A DNA stretch of 64,000 nucleotides, from NCBI GenBank assembly GCA_024643255.1, contig JAHENF010000012.1:1-64000 (forward strand), given 5' to 3'. Below the pieces are notes generated by a model that did not search any database, was not told the DNA's origin, and saw only the letters and a program-made list of their open reading frames with translations. A program made the translations under genes and the position numbers. The stretch's first letter is position 1, and each line of letters begins with the position of its first letter. This DNA is from Ilumatobacteraceae bacterium. GTDB taxonomy: Bacteria > Actinomycetota > Acidimicrobiia > Acidimicrobiales > Ilumatobacteraceae. Below, one piece after another: positions 43,765-52,242 of the stretch.

Positions 43765-44562
43765 ATGATCGGTTCGATCCGACACTGGCTCACCGGCGAG
43801 CGCACCCCCGTCGAGTTCGACGAGGCTTGGCGGCCACTGCTCCAGCGGAACTTCCAACACTGGAACTTGTTGACTCCGAACGAGTTGCAGCGCATGGAGA
43901 TGCTCGTGGCGGGCTTCTTCCACCGCACGAGATGGGAAGCGGCCAACGGGTTCAGCCTGACCGATGGCATCAAGGTGATGATCGCAGCGCAAGCGTCCAT
44001 GCTGCTGCTCGGCCTGGATCTCGACGAGTACCCGCAGCTGACGTCGGTGATCGTGCATCCGTCCACCATGCGGTTGCACGGCGAGTACTCCGCCGGCGGG
44101 AGCCTGCGGACGTCGGGCACGCAGAGCCTGCTCGGACAGGCCCACTACCAGGGCCCTGTCGTGCTGTCGTGGAACGCGGCCAGACGCGGCGCCCAGTTCC
44201 CCGACTTCGGCGAGAACGTCGTGTACCACGAGTTCGCACACCGCCTCGACATGCTCGACGGCGTCAACGACGGCACCCCGCCGCTCGACGACGAGTCGGC
44301 GCGGCAGCGTTGGATCGAGGTCTGCACGACCGCCTACGACGTCGTCCGGGCCGAGGGGTCGCCGGTGCTCAGGCCGTACGCCGGGACGAACCCCGCCGAG
44401 TTCTTCGCCGTTGCCACCGAGGTGTTCTTCAACCGCCCGGTCGCGCTCGACGAACACGAACCGGCGCTGTACGCCGAGTTGCGCGGGTTCTACCATCAGG
44501 ACCCTGCGGCGCGACGGCGACTGCTCACACCTCTCGACGCCCGGCAAGACCCCACCTCCTGA
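43765..44562 (+). CDS. MtfA-like zinc peptidase (M90)
   Basis: 265-aa protein of the MtfA family. VVYHEFAHRLD is the HExxH-type zinc site and NPAEFFAVATEVFF supplies the third ligand glutamate and its helix. E. coli MtfA is an aminopeptidase that controls the glucose transporter via Mlc; here no Mlc or PTS is visible, so the target is unknown. It starts 9 nt after glpD and is part of the same run. Confidence 0.87.
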   Translation: MIGSIRHWLTGERTPVEFDEAWRPLLQRNFQHWNLLTPNELQRMEMLVAGFFHRTRWEAANGFSLTDGIKVMIAAQASMLLLGLDLDEYPQLTSVIVHPSTMRLHGEYSAGGSLRTSGTQSLLGQAHYQGPVVLSWNAARRGAQFPDFGENVVYHEFAHRLDMLDGVNDGTPPLDDESARQRWIEVCTTAYDVVRAEGSPVLRPYAGTNPAEFFAVATEVFFNRPVALDEHEPALYAELRGFYHQDPAARRRLLTPLDARQDPTS

Positions 44563-44571
44563 CGCCGAGCG

Positions 44572-45399
44572 ATGCCCATCCTCCTCGGCGCGCTGGCGTC
44601 GGTCCTGATCGGATGCTCCGACTTCCTCGGGCGCTACGGCACGCGCCGATCGAACGCGATCACGGCGACGAGCGGAGCGATGCTCGGAGGTGCCGTGGTC
44701 GCCGCCTGTGCACTGCTGGTGATCCCGAGCGTGTTCAGCGCCCGCGACGTCGGGCTCGGCGCTGCCTCGGGTGTGCTCGTCGGCCTGGCACTGGCCTCGC
44801 TCTACGAGGCGATGTCGGTCTCCTCGGCAGCGGTCGCCGGCCCGCTGGTTGCGCTGGGAGCTGCAATCATCCCGCTGCTGTGGGATGTGACCAGAGGCAA
44901 CACCCCGTCCGGCCTCGTGGCGGCCGGCGTCGTCGTGGCGATCGCCAGCCTGCTGCTCGTGATGTACTCGCCGGCGCTGCAGGGCACCCTGCGGCGAGGT
45001 GTCGGGTTGTCGCTGATCGCCGCCGTGCTCTTCGGGATCTCGTTCACGATGGTCGGCGAGGCCGGCGAGGACAGCGGGGCCTGGGCGCCCGCCGCGCAGC
45101 GCACGGTGGCGCTCGGCGTGATGCTGCTGCTGGCAACGGTGCGTCGGGTGCCGCGCTTGCCGAAGCGGTCACTGATCGGTCCGATGCTGGTGTCGGGGAC
45201 CTGCGGCTCGCTGGCGATCGTGGCGTTCGCGCTCGGTACCCAACAGGGTTCGCTCGCTGCGGTGGCCGTGTCGGCGTCGATGTTCCCCGCCGTCTCCGCG
45301 ACACTCGCTGCCGCCTTCGACGAAGACACCCTGCGTTGGTGGCAGATGGTCGGGATCCTCGGAGTCGTCGCAGGGATCGCACTGATGGCCATCGGCTGA
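44572..45399 (+). CDS. EamA/DMT-superfamily transporter
   Basis: 275-aa membrane protein with about ten hydrophobic helices in two EamA repeats (the first about 1-135, the second about 140-275). The start GALASVLIGCSDFLGRYG and the end GVVAGIALMAIG fit the drug/metabolite transporter pattern. It lies 9 nt after the peptidase gene and probably ends the operon. Substrate unknown. Confidence 0.87.
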   Translation: MPILLGALASVLIGCSDFLGRYGTRRSNAITATSGAMLGGAVVAACALLVIPSVFSARDVGLGAASGVLVGLALASLYEAMSVSSAAVAGPLVALGAAIIPLLWDVTRGNTPSGLVAAGVVVAIASLLLVMYSPALQGTLRRGVGLSLIAAVLFGISFTMVGEAGEDSGAWAPAAQRTVALGVMLLLATVRRVPRLPKRSLIGPMLVSGTCGSLAIVAFALGTQQGSLAAVAVSASMFPAVSATLAAAFDEDTLRWWQMVGILGVVAGIALMAIG

Positions 45400-45475
45400 G
45401 CAGGGACACAACCCGCCTGAGCTGGGGCGATTCGACCTCGACAACTCTGTGACAGCCCCTCGTCATGATGAGGCC

Positions 45476-45712
45476 ATGATCACCAACACCTCCTCACTTC
45501 GCCGGGCAATGGCCGAACAGCCCACTGCCGTCGAGCAGCTCACGCTGCTCCCGAACGATTCGGTGACGGCCCGGTTCCGTCTCACCCGCGAGACCCGCGA
45601 GCGTGGCCTTCGTCACGTCGCCGAGATCCGCCGGATGCTCGCCGAGCGCTCCGACGCCACCGTCATCGCTCCGGTGGGTTCGCTCCATCCCCGCCACGAT
45701 CGAGCGGCCTGA
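45476..45712 (+). CDS. Small basic protein of unknown function
   Basis: 78 aa, MITNTSSLRRAMAEQP at the start, with a central helix rich in Arg and Glu (TRETRERGLRHVAEIRRMLAERS). ATG at 45476 is 6 nt after CATGAT (45464-45469), which supports a real leaderless gene. Not recognised; no membrane segment, no cysteine motif. Confidence 0.6.
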   Translation: MITNTSSLRRAMAEQPTAVEQLTLLPNDSVTARFRLTRETRERGLRHVAEIRRMLAERSDATVIAPVGSLHPRHDRAA

Positions 45713-45742
45713 GCCGATCGACGTGGTCGATGCCGAGTGTGA

Positions 45743-46726
45743 TCAGCCGGCGTTGGGAGACAGGTCGGTGACCGCCTGCCAGTAGTCGAGCGCCGGGTCG
45801 AGCGGAAGGATCGCCAGCGAGCTCGTGGTGACGCCGTTGTCGAAGTACTGCTGGATCTGGGCACGGCACTGTGCCGGCGACCCGTGCACCACGAGGTCAT
45901 CGACGACCTGATCGGGAATGGCGGCAAGTGCGGCCTTGCGGTCGCCGGCCGCCCACGCATCCCACATCCCCTGGAGCTGATCGCCACGACCGAGCCACTG
46001 GTGGAACGCGGCATAGACGGGCACGTTCAGATATGCGGCGATCGCGAACTTCGCGGCGCTGCGCACGATGTCGGCGTTCTCGCTGGGGCAGCAGAAGATG
46101 CGTGCGACGATCTCGCGATCCTCACCACCGGCGGCATCGCGAACCACGGGGACCACGGTCGCCACGTCGGTCGCCGACAACCAGTTGATGATCGCACCGT
46201 CGGCCTCGCGCCCGGCCAGTCGCAGCATGCCCTCGCGGAGCGCCGCGACCAGGATTGGCGGAGTCTGTTCTGGCCGCACGCCGAGCTTGAAACCGTTCAC
46301 CTCGAACGTGTCGTATGCGTGCTTGATCTTCTCGCCGCCGAGCGCATCCTTCAGGAAGCGGACGATGTCTCGAACCTTCTTGTAGGGCTCCTCGAACGGC
46401 ACACCGTTCCAGCGTTCGACGATCACGTTGCTCGACGAGCCGATCCCGATCGCGAAGCGGCCGGGGGCGGCGTCGGCCATCGACGCCACGCTCTGGGCCA
46501 TGCACGCCGGGGCCCGGGTGTAGGCGGGGACGATCGCGGTTCCGAGACGCAGACGCGGCTCCCATGCCGCGGCCAATGCCAGCGGCGTGAACGCGTCGGC
46601 GCCGTCCGACTCCGCCGACCAGATGTCGGTGTAGCCCATGTCGGCCAGTGCGCCGAGCTTCTCACGGTGCGTGTGCAGCGGGCCGGGAAGCGGAACGGTC
46701 ATGCCTGGTCGTGTCGGGAGCGCCAT
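45743..46726 (-). CDS. LLM-class F420-dependent-type oxidoreductase
   Basis: 327-aa luciferase-like TIM barrel. GYTDIWSAESDGADAFTPLALAA, RLRLGTAIVPAYTR and GRFAIGIGSSS are the conserved blocks that line the flavin/F420 pocket. ATG at 46726 is 6 nt after TAGTGT (46733-46738). One of three LLM genes in the window (also 11047 and 52243), consistent with an F420-using actinobacterium. Substrate unknown. Confidence 0.87.
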   Translation of the reverse strand: MALPTRPGMTVPLPGPLHTHREKLGALADMGYTDIWSAESDGADAFTPLALAAAWEPRLRLGTAIVPAYTRAPACMAQSVASMADAAPGRFAIGIGSSSNVIVERWNGVPFEEPYKKVRDIVRFLKDALGGEKIKHAYDTFEVNGFKLGVRPEQTPPILVAALREGMLRLAGREADGAIINWLSATDVATVVPVVRDAAGGEDREIVARIFCCPSENADIVRSAAKFAIAAYLNVPVYAAFHQWLGRGDQLQGMWDAWAAGDRKAALAAIPDQVVDDLVVHGSPAQCRAQIQQYFDNGVTTSSLAILPLDPALDYWQAVTDLSPNAG

Positions 46727-46789
46727 GCGCCGACACTACGCAGGCGGGGTCGCGACGACGGAACCGGTGACGTTCGCGTCTGTCGGCAA

Positions 46790-48034
46790 CTATTCAGCGA
46801 GTTGGTCGTCCGAGCAGGTGGGCGGCGCGGTGATCGGATTGCAGCGCGCGACGACGCGGTTCGGCAATGCCACGACGTAGGGACTGTCGAAGTACTGGCT
46901 CGGCTCGTAGTAGTCCGTGCTCAGGAACTGTGCACCCGATGCGAACGCGAGGTCGCGTTCGGTGGTGTCGTTGGCGCGCGCGTCGGCCGTGGGCGAGTCC
47001 GTTCGCGTCCGGATCAGGTACCCGGCTCGGACCGCAGCATCGAGGCCTGGCGAGTTGGGATCGTCGAAGCGGACGAACGCGGCGTCGGGATCGCCGGGGG
47101 TCGCGCTCGTGAACATCGGCCGGCCCTCGAGGCTGGGGTGACCCGAGGTGTACATCGTTCGGAGATCCCCGGTGTTGTTCAATGTGAACAGCACCTTGCC
47201 GCGGCTGTCGTCCACGGTCGGCCAGCCACGCCCGAGCACCGCGGCTTCCAACGTCGCATCGGTACCGCGCACGTCGTCGGGGGTGATCAACTGCTCGGGA
47301 TCGAACACCGAGGCGATCTCCGCGTCGAGGGCGTCGAAGAGCTCCGGGGTCATCGGCAACGGAACGGTCCACGGCAGGTCGATCGTGAGCTCGAGCCCGT
47401 CCGCGGCCGCAGCCTCGGGAACCGACTGCGTCTTGACCTCCAGCATGATCATCACCGGCAGATGGTTCGGGTGTGCGCTCGACCACACCTCGATCTCGCT
47501 CAGGCAGGCCACCAGCGTCAGGCACGTGGTCTCGTAGTCGAAGTCCTGCGTGTGGAGCACCTTGTAGCCGGGCAGCTGCAACTCGGGCTCCGGTGCGACC
47601 GGATCGATCCCGATCACCGCGTTGGCCGCGCGGTAGGCGTAGAGACCGCCCGCAGGGTCGGCGAACACGTCGAGCTCGAATTGGCGGATGCCGAACATCC
47701 CGAGCTGTTCGGTCAGCGGCCGGTGCGTGTAGTCGATGCTCTCCGCAAGTTCCGGCGAGACGGCAGTGATCGCGTCGAACGCGACGGGTTGTGGCTTCAC
47801 GTGAAAGCTGTTGTGTGAGCCGATGACCTGCATCTGGTCGATCGTCAGCGGTGGTACCGGCTCGGTCGTCGTCGGCGGTGGCGATGTCGTCGGAGCGACC
47901 GTCGTCGTTACGCCGGTGCCTGGCACCGCCGTAACGGTCGGCGATGTGTCGCCCCCGCCGGCGCCTGATCCGCCGCCGCCACACGCCGCGAGAATCAGTG
48001 CCGATGTGATCAGTGCCCCCACGGTGCGTCGCAT
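46790..48034 (-). CDS. PI-PLC-like lipoprotein (Ca2+-dependent phosphodiesterase fold)
   Basis: 414 aa. Signal peptide with lipobox ILAACG, a low-complexity Gly/Ser/Thr/Pro linker to about residue 60, then a TIM-barrel phosphodiesterase domain: IGSHNSFHVKP (first catalytic His), RPLTEQLGMFGIRQFELDV and LHTQDFDYETTC (second His). This matches the Ca2+-dependent phosphoinositide phospholipase C-like family. ATG at 48034 is 7 nt after TAACAC (48042-48047). Remarkably the linker is partly encoded by a family A palindrome (47907-47935), read as VTAVPGTGVT. Probably anchored outside the membrane; substrate unknown. Confidence 0.85.
   Translation of the reverse strand: MRRTVGALITSALILAACGGGGSGAGGGDTSPTVTAVPGTGVTTTVAPTTSPPPTTTEPVPPLTIDQMQVIGSHNSFHVKPQPVAFDAITAVSPELAESIDYTHRPLTEQLGMFGIRQFELDVFADPAGGLYAYRAANAVIGIDPVAPEPELQLPGYKVLHTQDFDYETTCLTLVACLSEIEVWSSAHPNHLPVMIMLEVKTQSVPEAAAADGLELTIDLPWTVPLPMTPELFDALDAEIASVFDPEQLITPDDVRGTDATLEAAVLGRGWPTVDDSRGKVLFTLNNTGDLRTMYTSGHPSLEGRPMFTSATPGDPDAAFVRFDDPNSPGLDAAVRAGYLIRTRTDSPTADARANDTTERDLAFASGAQFLSTDYYEPSQYFDSPYVVALPNRVVARCNPITAPPTCSDDQLAE
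47907..47935. repeat. Palindromic repeat, family A (copy 4, inside a gene)
   Basis: Arms GTTACGCCGGTGCC and GGCACCGCCGTAAC (one mismatch) around a T. It is located in frame within the Thr/Pro linker of the PI-PLC-like lipoprotein, where it encodes VTAVPGTGVT. It is shorter by one base pair on each side than the intergenic copies. Confidence 0.85.
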
Positions 48035-48087
48035 GCGGGCAGTGTTACCGGGCCTTCGCCGGCGCGTGCAATCGAGGCGAGAGCGCC

Positions 48088-48894
48088 TCAGCTCCTCCAG
48101 TACCGAACGATCACGGACTGGCTCGCGGTGGCGAGCAGTGTGCCGTCCTGGGCGAACATGTGCACGAGACCGTGGCCGAACCCGCGCTCGACGGCGTGCA
48201 CCCGGATGTCCATCAGCACCCACTCGGTGGGCACCATCCGACACACCCGCAGCGTGTTGTCGAGGCTGTTGCCACCCGCTCGGGCGCCCAGCGCCTGGCC
48301 GATCCCCATCGGGACGAAGTCACCAAGAATCGCCAAGGTGGTCGCATCGACGCCCGTGATCACGTCGGGCAGCCGCGCCCACAGGAGCGTCTGGCCGTCA
48401 CCCGGCTCGCTGCCGTCGAGACCCTCGAACGAGCGGGCCTTGACCATGCGCTCCTCGAGCCGATCGTTGATCGACGTCGACATCTCCGAGAAGTGGCGCC
48501 GCTCCTCGCACTCCTCCGGTGGCGGCACGTCGGCGGGCATCTGCTCCCACTGACCCGATGCCTCGATCTCGCGATCTCCGAGCGCTGCGTTCACGGTGAG
48601 GATCTCGCGATCGGCGACGTGGCACACGGCACGCGCCTGGGTGATCTGATGGCCGTCGACGGCAATCGTCACGTCGATGTCCACCACCTCGCCGGGTTTC
48701 GCATACGACAGGTACTGCGCCGTGGCCCACACGCACTGACGGCCAGAGGTTCCTTCCATGGCCGAGATCGCGGCAGCGAGGCCTGAGCCGCCGAACAGGA
48801 AGTTGCCCGTCGTGGAGATGCCTTCGGTGACGGGCAGCTTCCAACGAAACGGGTTGTGGGTCGGCTCGAGACCGAGAAACGTTCGTGAGTCCAT
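48088..48894 (-). CDS. TesB-like acyl-CoA thioesterase
   Basis: 268-aa protein made of two hotdog-like halves. GNFLFGGSGLAAAISAME and RQCVWATAQYLSYAKPGEVVDIDV belong to the first; the second ends VRVHAVERGFGHGLVHMFAQDGTLLATASQ, the typical C-terminal block of TesB enzymes. It cleaves acyl-CoA to free acid and CoA. ATG at 48894 has TACGAT (48905-48910) 10 nt upstream, slightly farther than usual. Divergent from a FadD gene, with a family C palindrome between them. Confidence 0.85.
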   Translation of the reverse strand: MDSRTFLGLEPTHNPFRWKLPVTEGISTTGNFLFGGSGLAAAISAMEGTSGRQCVWATAQYLSYAKPGEVVDIDVTIAVDGHQITQARAVCHVADREILTVNAALGDREIEASGQWEQMPADVPPPEECEERRHFSEMSTSINDRLEERMVKARSFEGLDGSEPGDGQTLLWARLPDVITGVDATTLAILGDFVPMGIGQALGARAGGNSLDNTLRVCRMVPTEWVLMDIRVHAVERGFGHGLVHMFAQDGTLLATASQSVIVRYWRS

Positions 48895-48928
48895 GACGAC
48901 GCCGATCGTACGCGCCCTCCACACACCC

Positions 48929-48980
48929 CGAAATTCGGAGCGATCGTTGCGCTGAGCGCAACGATCGCTCCGAATTTTCG
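48929..48980. repeat. Near-perfect palindrome, family C
   Basis: CGAAATTCGGAGCGATCGTT then GCGCT and its reverse complement (one extra T) surround a single G, giving a stem of 25 bp. It shares CCGAAATTCGG, CCGAATTT and GCTCAGCGC/GCTGAGCGC with the tandem array upstream of typA (2099-2281). Located between two divergent genes (48894 and 49048), as is the typA copy. Confidence 0.88.
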
Positions 48981-49047
48981 AGTGGGGGTCGTGGGATGAC
49001 GGGGTTCAGGTCTTGGGGTGGTGTCGGCGCGGAATAGGTTGCGAGTC

Positions 49048-50595
49048 ATGAAGGTGGCATTGACCGTCAACGACTTCCTGCGACGGGCCGAGCTCGTCTA
49101 CCCCGATCGCGTCGCGATCGTCGACGAGCCCGATCAACCGGCCGAGTCGTGGGGCGCGATCACGTACCGGGAGATGGCCGAGCGAGCCCGCGCGATGGCC
49201 GCGGGGCTCGACGAGCTCGGCATCGGTGTCGGCGAGCGGGTGGCGATGGTCAGTCACAACTCGGCGCGACTGTTGACCGCACTGTTCGGCGTGTCCGGCT
49301 CGGGCCGCGTGCTCGTGCCGATCAACTTCCGACTCGTCGCCGAGGAGGTGAAGTACATCGTCGCCCACAGCGGCGCACGGCTCCTGCTGATCGATCCCGA
49401 ACTCGCCGACGCCATGATCGATGTCGAATGCGAGCACAAACTGATCATCGGCGCAGAGGCCGATGCGGTGCTGATGAAGTTCGGCGTCGAGACCGAGCCG
49501 TGGGCGGGCGACGAGGACGCAACCGCAACGATCAACTACACCTCCGGCACCACCGCGCGCCCCAAGGGCGTCCAGCTGACGCATCGCAACCTGTGGCTGA
49601 ACGCCTCGATCTTCGGCTGGCACATGGGCGTCAACGACCGCGACGTGTACCTGCACACGCTGCCCCAGTTCCACTGCAACGGCTGGGGGATGCTGTACGC
49701 CGTGACCGGCATGGGGGCGGAGCACATCATCATCCGCAAGATCGACGGCCAGGAGATCCTCCGGCGCGTCGAGGAACACGGCGTGACACTCATGTGCGGC
49801 GCACCAGCGGTGCTGAACATGGTGCTCGACGCTGCAGCCACGTGGGAGGCCGATACGGGACGCCCGATTCCGGGCCGCGATCGCGTCCGCATCGTCGTGG
49901 CCGGCGCGCCCCCGCCGACACGCACGATCGAACGGACCGAGACCGAGCTGGGCTGGGAGTTCGTCCAGATCTACGGGCTCACCGAGACCACGCCACTGAT
50001 CACGATGAACCGCAGTCGCCCCGAATACGACGAGCTGACACCGCACGATCGTGCGATCAAGCTCAACCGGGCCGGCGCTCCGGTTGTCGGCTGCACAATG
50101 GCGGTCGACTCCAACGGCGAGATCCTCGCTCGGGGCAACATGGTGATGGCCGGCTACTGGGAGCAGCCCGACCAGACCGACGCCGCGATCCACGACGGGT
50201 TCTTCCACACCGGCGACGGCGGAATCATCGACGACGACAACTACGTCACGATCTCCGACCGCAAGAAGGACGTCATCATCACCGGCGGTGAGAACGTGTC
50301 GTCGATCGAGGTGGAGGATGCGATCTTCCAGCATCCCGAGATCACCGAGGTGGCGGTGATCGGCATCCCCGACGAGAAATGGGGTGAGCTCGTGACAGCG
50401 CTCGTCGTCACTGCGCCCGGCAGCCAACTGACCGACGCCGACGTGATCGCCTTCACCAAGACGAAGCTCGCCGGCTACAAGTGCCCCAAGCGCGTCGAGT
50501 TCCGCAGTGAACTCGCCCGCACGGCGACCGGCAAACTGCAGAAGTTCAAGCTCCGCGAGCCCTTCTGGAACGACGCCACCCGCCAGATCAACTGA
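49048..50595 (+). CDS. Acyl-CoA synthetase (FadD-like)
   Basis: 515-aa AMP-forming acid:CoA ligase. TSGTTARPKGVQLTHRN (AMP loop), IYGLTETTPL, the GFFHTGDGG hinge and TATGKLQKFKLRE (catalytic Lys) are present. ATG at 49048 is 7 nt after TAGGTT (49035-49040); the earlier GTG at 49018 would lie upstream of the promoter. It faces a thioesterase gene across a family C palindrome. Third FadD-like enzyme in the window; substrate unknown. Confidence 0.9.
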   Translation: MKVALTVNDFLRRAELVYPDRVAIVDEPDQPAESWGAITYREMAERARAMAAGLDELGIGVGERVAMVSHNSARLLTALFGVSGSGRVLVPINFRLVAEEVKYIVAHSGARLLLIDPELADAMIDVECEHKLIIGAEADAVLMKFGVETEPWAGDEDATATINYTSGTTARPKGVQLTHRNLWLNASIFGWHMGVNDRDVYLHTLPQFHCNGWGMLYAVTGMGAEHIIIRKIDGQEILRRVEEHGVTLMCGAPAVLNMVLDAAATWEADTGRPIPGRDRVRIVVAGAPPPTRTIERTETELGWEFVQIYGLTETTPLITMNRSRPEYDELTPHDRAIKLNRAGAPVVGCTMAVDSNGEILARGNMVMAGYWEQPDQTDAAIHDGFFHTGDGGIIDDDNYVTISDRKKDVIITGGENVSSIEVEDAIFQHPEITEVAVIGIPDEKWGELVTALVVTAPGSQLTDADVIAFTKTKLAGYKCPKRVEFRSELARTATGKLQKFKLREPFWNDATRQIN

Positions 50596-50614
50596 CGCTC
50601 CCTCCGCTCGCCCA

Positions 50615-50707
50615 GCGATGAGGTTGCGGACCGACAGGTGACCCGGAACCTCATCGCAACAACAGCGATGAGGTTGCGGACCGACAGGTGACCCAGAACC
50701 TCATCAC
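50615..50707. repeat. Two tandem copies of repeat family B (50-bp period)
   Basis: Palindromic units 50615-50657 and 50665-50707 each run from GCGATGAGGTTGCGGACCGA to CCTCATCRC and differ at only a few bases. They follow the FadD stop and reach into the truncated gene on the other strand, supplying its last codons and stop. Confidence 0.9.
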
Positions 50708-50872
50708 AACCCAGGCGGAGTCGCGCCGGTGATGGCCGGCCACGATGTGGTTGATCACGGCGGCGACATCCCAGGACGCGCACGGGGTCTCGAGACCGAG
50801 CTGATCCGCCGACACCCCGGCCAGCACATCTCGCGCCACCGACACCGCTTGTTCGAATGGTTGCGTCGTCAT
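50651..50872 (-). pseudogene. Truncated TIGR03086/DinB-type gene, 3' end lost at a repeat
   Basis: The first 47 or so codons read MTTQPFEQAVSVARDVLAGV followed by LETPCASWDVAAVINHIVAG, which is the conserved beginning of TIGR03086-type mycothiol-dependent metal-binding proteins (normally about 190 aa). The similarity stops after NHIVAGHH, and the rest of the 73-codon frame is encoded by the family B repeat, ending at 50651. The start region still has AACGAGG upstream of the ATG (50872). The missing two thirds are not found nearby, so it looks like a deletion at the repeat. Confidence 0.65.
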
Positions 50873-50945
50873 GATCGACGCCTCGTTCACCTGGATTGTC
50901 CCGGATGCCGAACGTACCACCGTGCCGCCCGGGTCGAGCCAGGGC

Positions 50946-52202
50946 TCACTCGAGCGTCGCGTAGTTCGTCCTGCGATCGTCGGTGTGGGTTCCGACGACC
51001 GTCGCGACACAGTCCGCGAGGTCACCCAGGTAGGTCTCGATCACCCCGGCGTTCGTGTTGCTGATGGTGGAGTGCAGATTGTCGGGCGGCCCCTGTCGAT
51101 CGTGGAACCAACCCTTGGCGATCAGCGCGTCGCCGAGCGCGAACATGTCGATCTCGGGCTCGAATGACGGATCGGCCGCCATCGCCACGAGGTGGAACCG
51201 GCCGTCGCCGAGCACGCGGATCCCCTCGATCGCCGCAACGCCGGAGCGGAACGTGTCGGCGTTCGCGAGCGTCGTGCGAGTCAGTTCGACGTACCCGTCG
51301 ATGCCGAGATGCGACATCACCGCCCACGCACACGCCATCGGGAGCCCGGATCGAGTCCCTTGCAGGTTCGGCGATGCATAGAACCCTCCCAGCCAGTCGT
51401 CGAACACGAACGTCTGGTACGCCCGCGACTCCCTCGTGCGATGGAGGATCACGGACACGCCCTTCGGCGCATACCCCAGCTTGTGGATGTCGGCCGAGAT
51501 CGTGGTGACACCCTCGACCCGGAAATCCCAGGGCTTCACCTCGCGGCCGAGCATCTCGGCGAACGGCAGGACGAACCCGCCCATACACGCATCGACGTGA
51601 CAGTTGGCGCCGATCGACGCGGCCAGCGCAGCGATCGCCGGGATGTCGTCCTGGACGCCCTGCGGATACTGCGGGGCCGAGCCCACCACGAGCACGGTGT
51701 TGGGTCCGCACACGGCAGCCATCGCCTCCACATCAGCGGTCCAATCGTCCAGTACCGGCGTCTTGTGCAGTGTGATCCCGAAGGTGTGCGCCGCTTTGTG
51801 GAACGCCGCGTGGGCCGACTCGGCCACCACCATCTCGGGCTCGGTGATCCCCCGCTCGATGCGACCCCGCTCGCGAGCTGCGAGCACACCGCAGAGAATC
51901 GATTCGGTCCCCCCGCTCGTGAGGAATCCGGCCACGTCGTCGTCACCGTGCAGCAGCCCGGCGGTCCAGCTGACCACTTCGGATTGGATCTGCCCCAGCG
52001 ACGGGAAGGCCTTGGTGTTCAGCGCGTTCTCGTGGAGGTACACGCGCGCCGCCTGCTCGGCCACGTCGTGGACCGACGGTCCGCCGTCGTAGACCATCCC
52101 GAAGGTGCGACCGTCGGCCCACTTGACGTCGTTGACGCGCTTGGCGGTCAGATCGTTGATGACGTCCTCGACAGGACGACCGTGTTGTTGCAGCGATGCC
52201 AT
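50946..52202 (-). CDS. PLP-dependent decarboxylase/lyase, sphingosine-1-phosphate lyase-like
   Basis: 418-aa fold-type I PLP enzyme of the group II decarboxylase family. LTSGGTESILCGVLAARE is the phosphate-binding part, CHVDACMGGFVLP holds the Asp that contacts the pyridine N, and ISADIHKLGYAPKG carries the Schiff-base lysine. The overall pattern is closer to sphingosine-1-phosphate lyases than to glutamate decarboxylases. Bacterial homologues act on amino acids or on long-chain base phosphates; which one is unclear. ATG at 52202 is 7 nt after GACACT (52210-52215). Divergent from the LLM gene at 52243. Confidence 0.85.
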   Translation of the reverse strand: MASLQQHGRPVEDVINDLTAKRVNDVKWADGRTFGMVYDGGPSVHDVAEQAARVYLHENALNTKAFPSLGQIQSEVVSWTAGLLHGDDDVAGFLTSGGTESILCGVLAARERGRIERGITEPEMVVAESAHAAFHKAAHTFGITLHKTPVLDDWTADVEAMAAVCGPNTVLVVGSAPQYPQGVQDDIPAIAALAASIGANCHVDACMGGFVLPFAEMLGREVKPWDFRVEGVTTISADIHKLGYAPKGVSVILHRTRESRAYQTFVFDDWLGGFYASPNLQGTRSGLPMACAWAVMSHLGIDGYVELTRTTLANADTFRSGVAAIEGIRVLGDGRFHLVAMAADPSFEPEIDMFALGDALIAKGWFHDRQGPPDNLHSTISNTNAGVIETYLGDLADCVATVVGTHTDDRRTNYATLE

Positions 52203-52242
52203 GACCGCCAGTGTCGCGCACGACGCCACATAGCCTGCGGGT
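52203..52242. promoter_or_regulatory. Divergent leaderless promoters
   Basis: Forty bp between two starts. Minus-strand GACACT at 52210-52215 lies 7 nt before the PLP-enzyme ATG. Plus-strand TAGCCT at 52231-52236 lies 6 nt before the LLM-gene GTG. Confidence 0.5.

Noticed and set aside
45884-47818. Long plus-strand open frame (over 640 codons) across the LLM and PI-PLC-like genes
   Set aside because: It spans two well-supported minus-strand genes and their gap, is low-complexity Arg/Gly-rich, and shows no motif.
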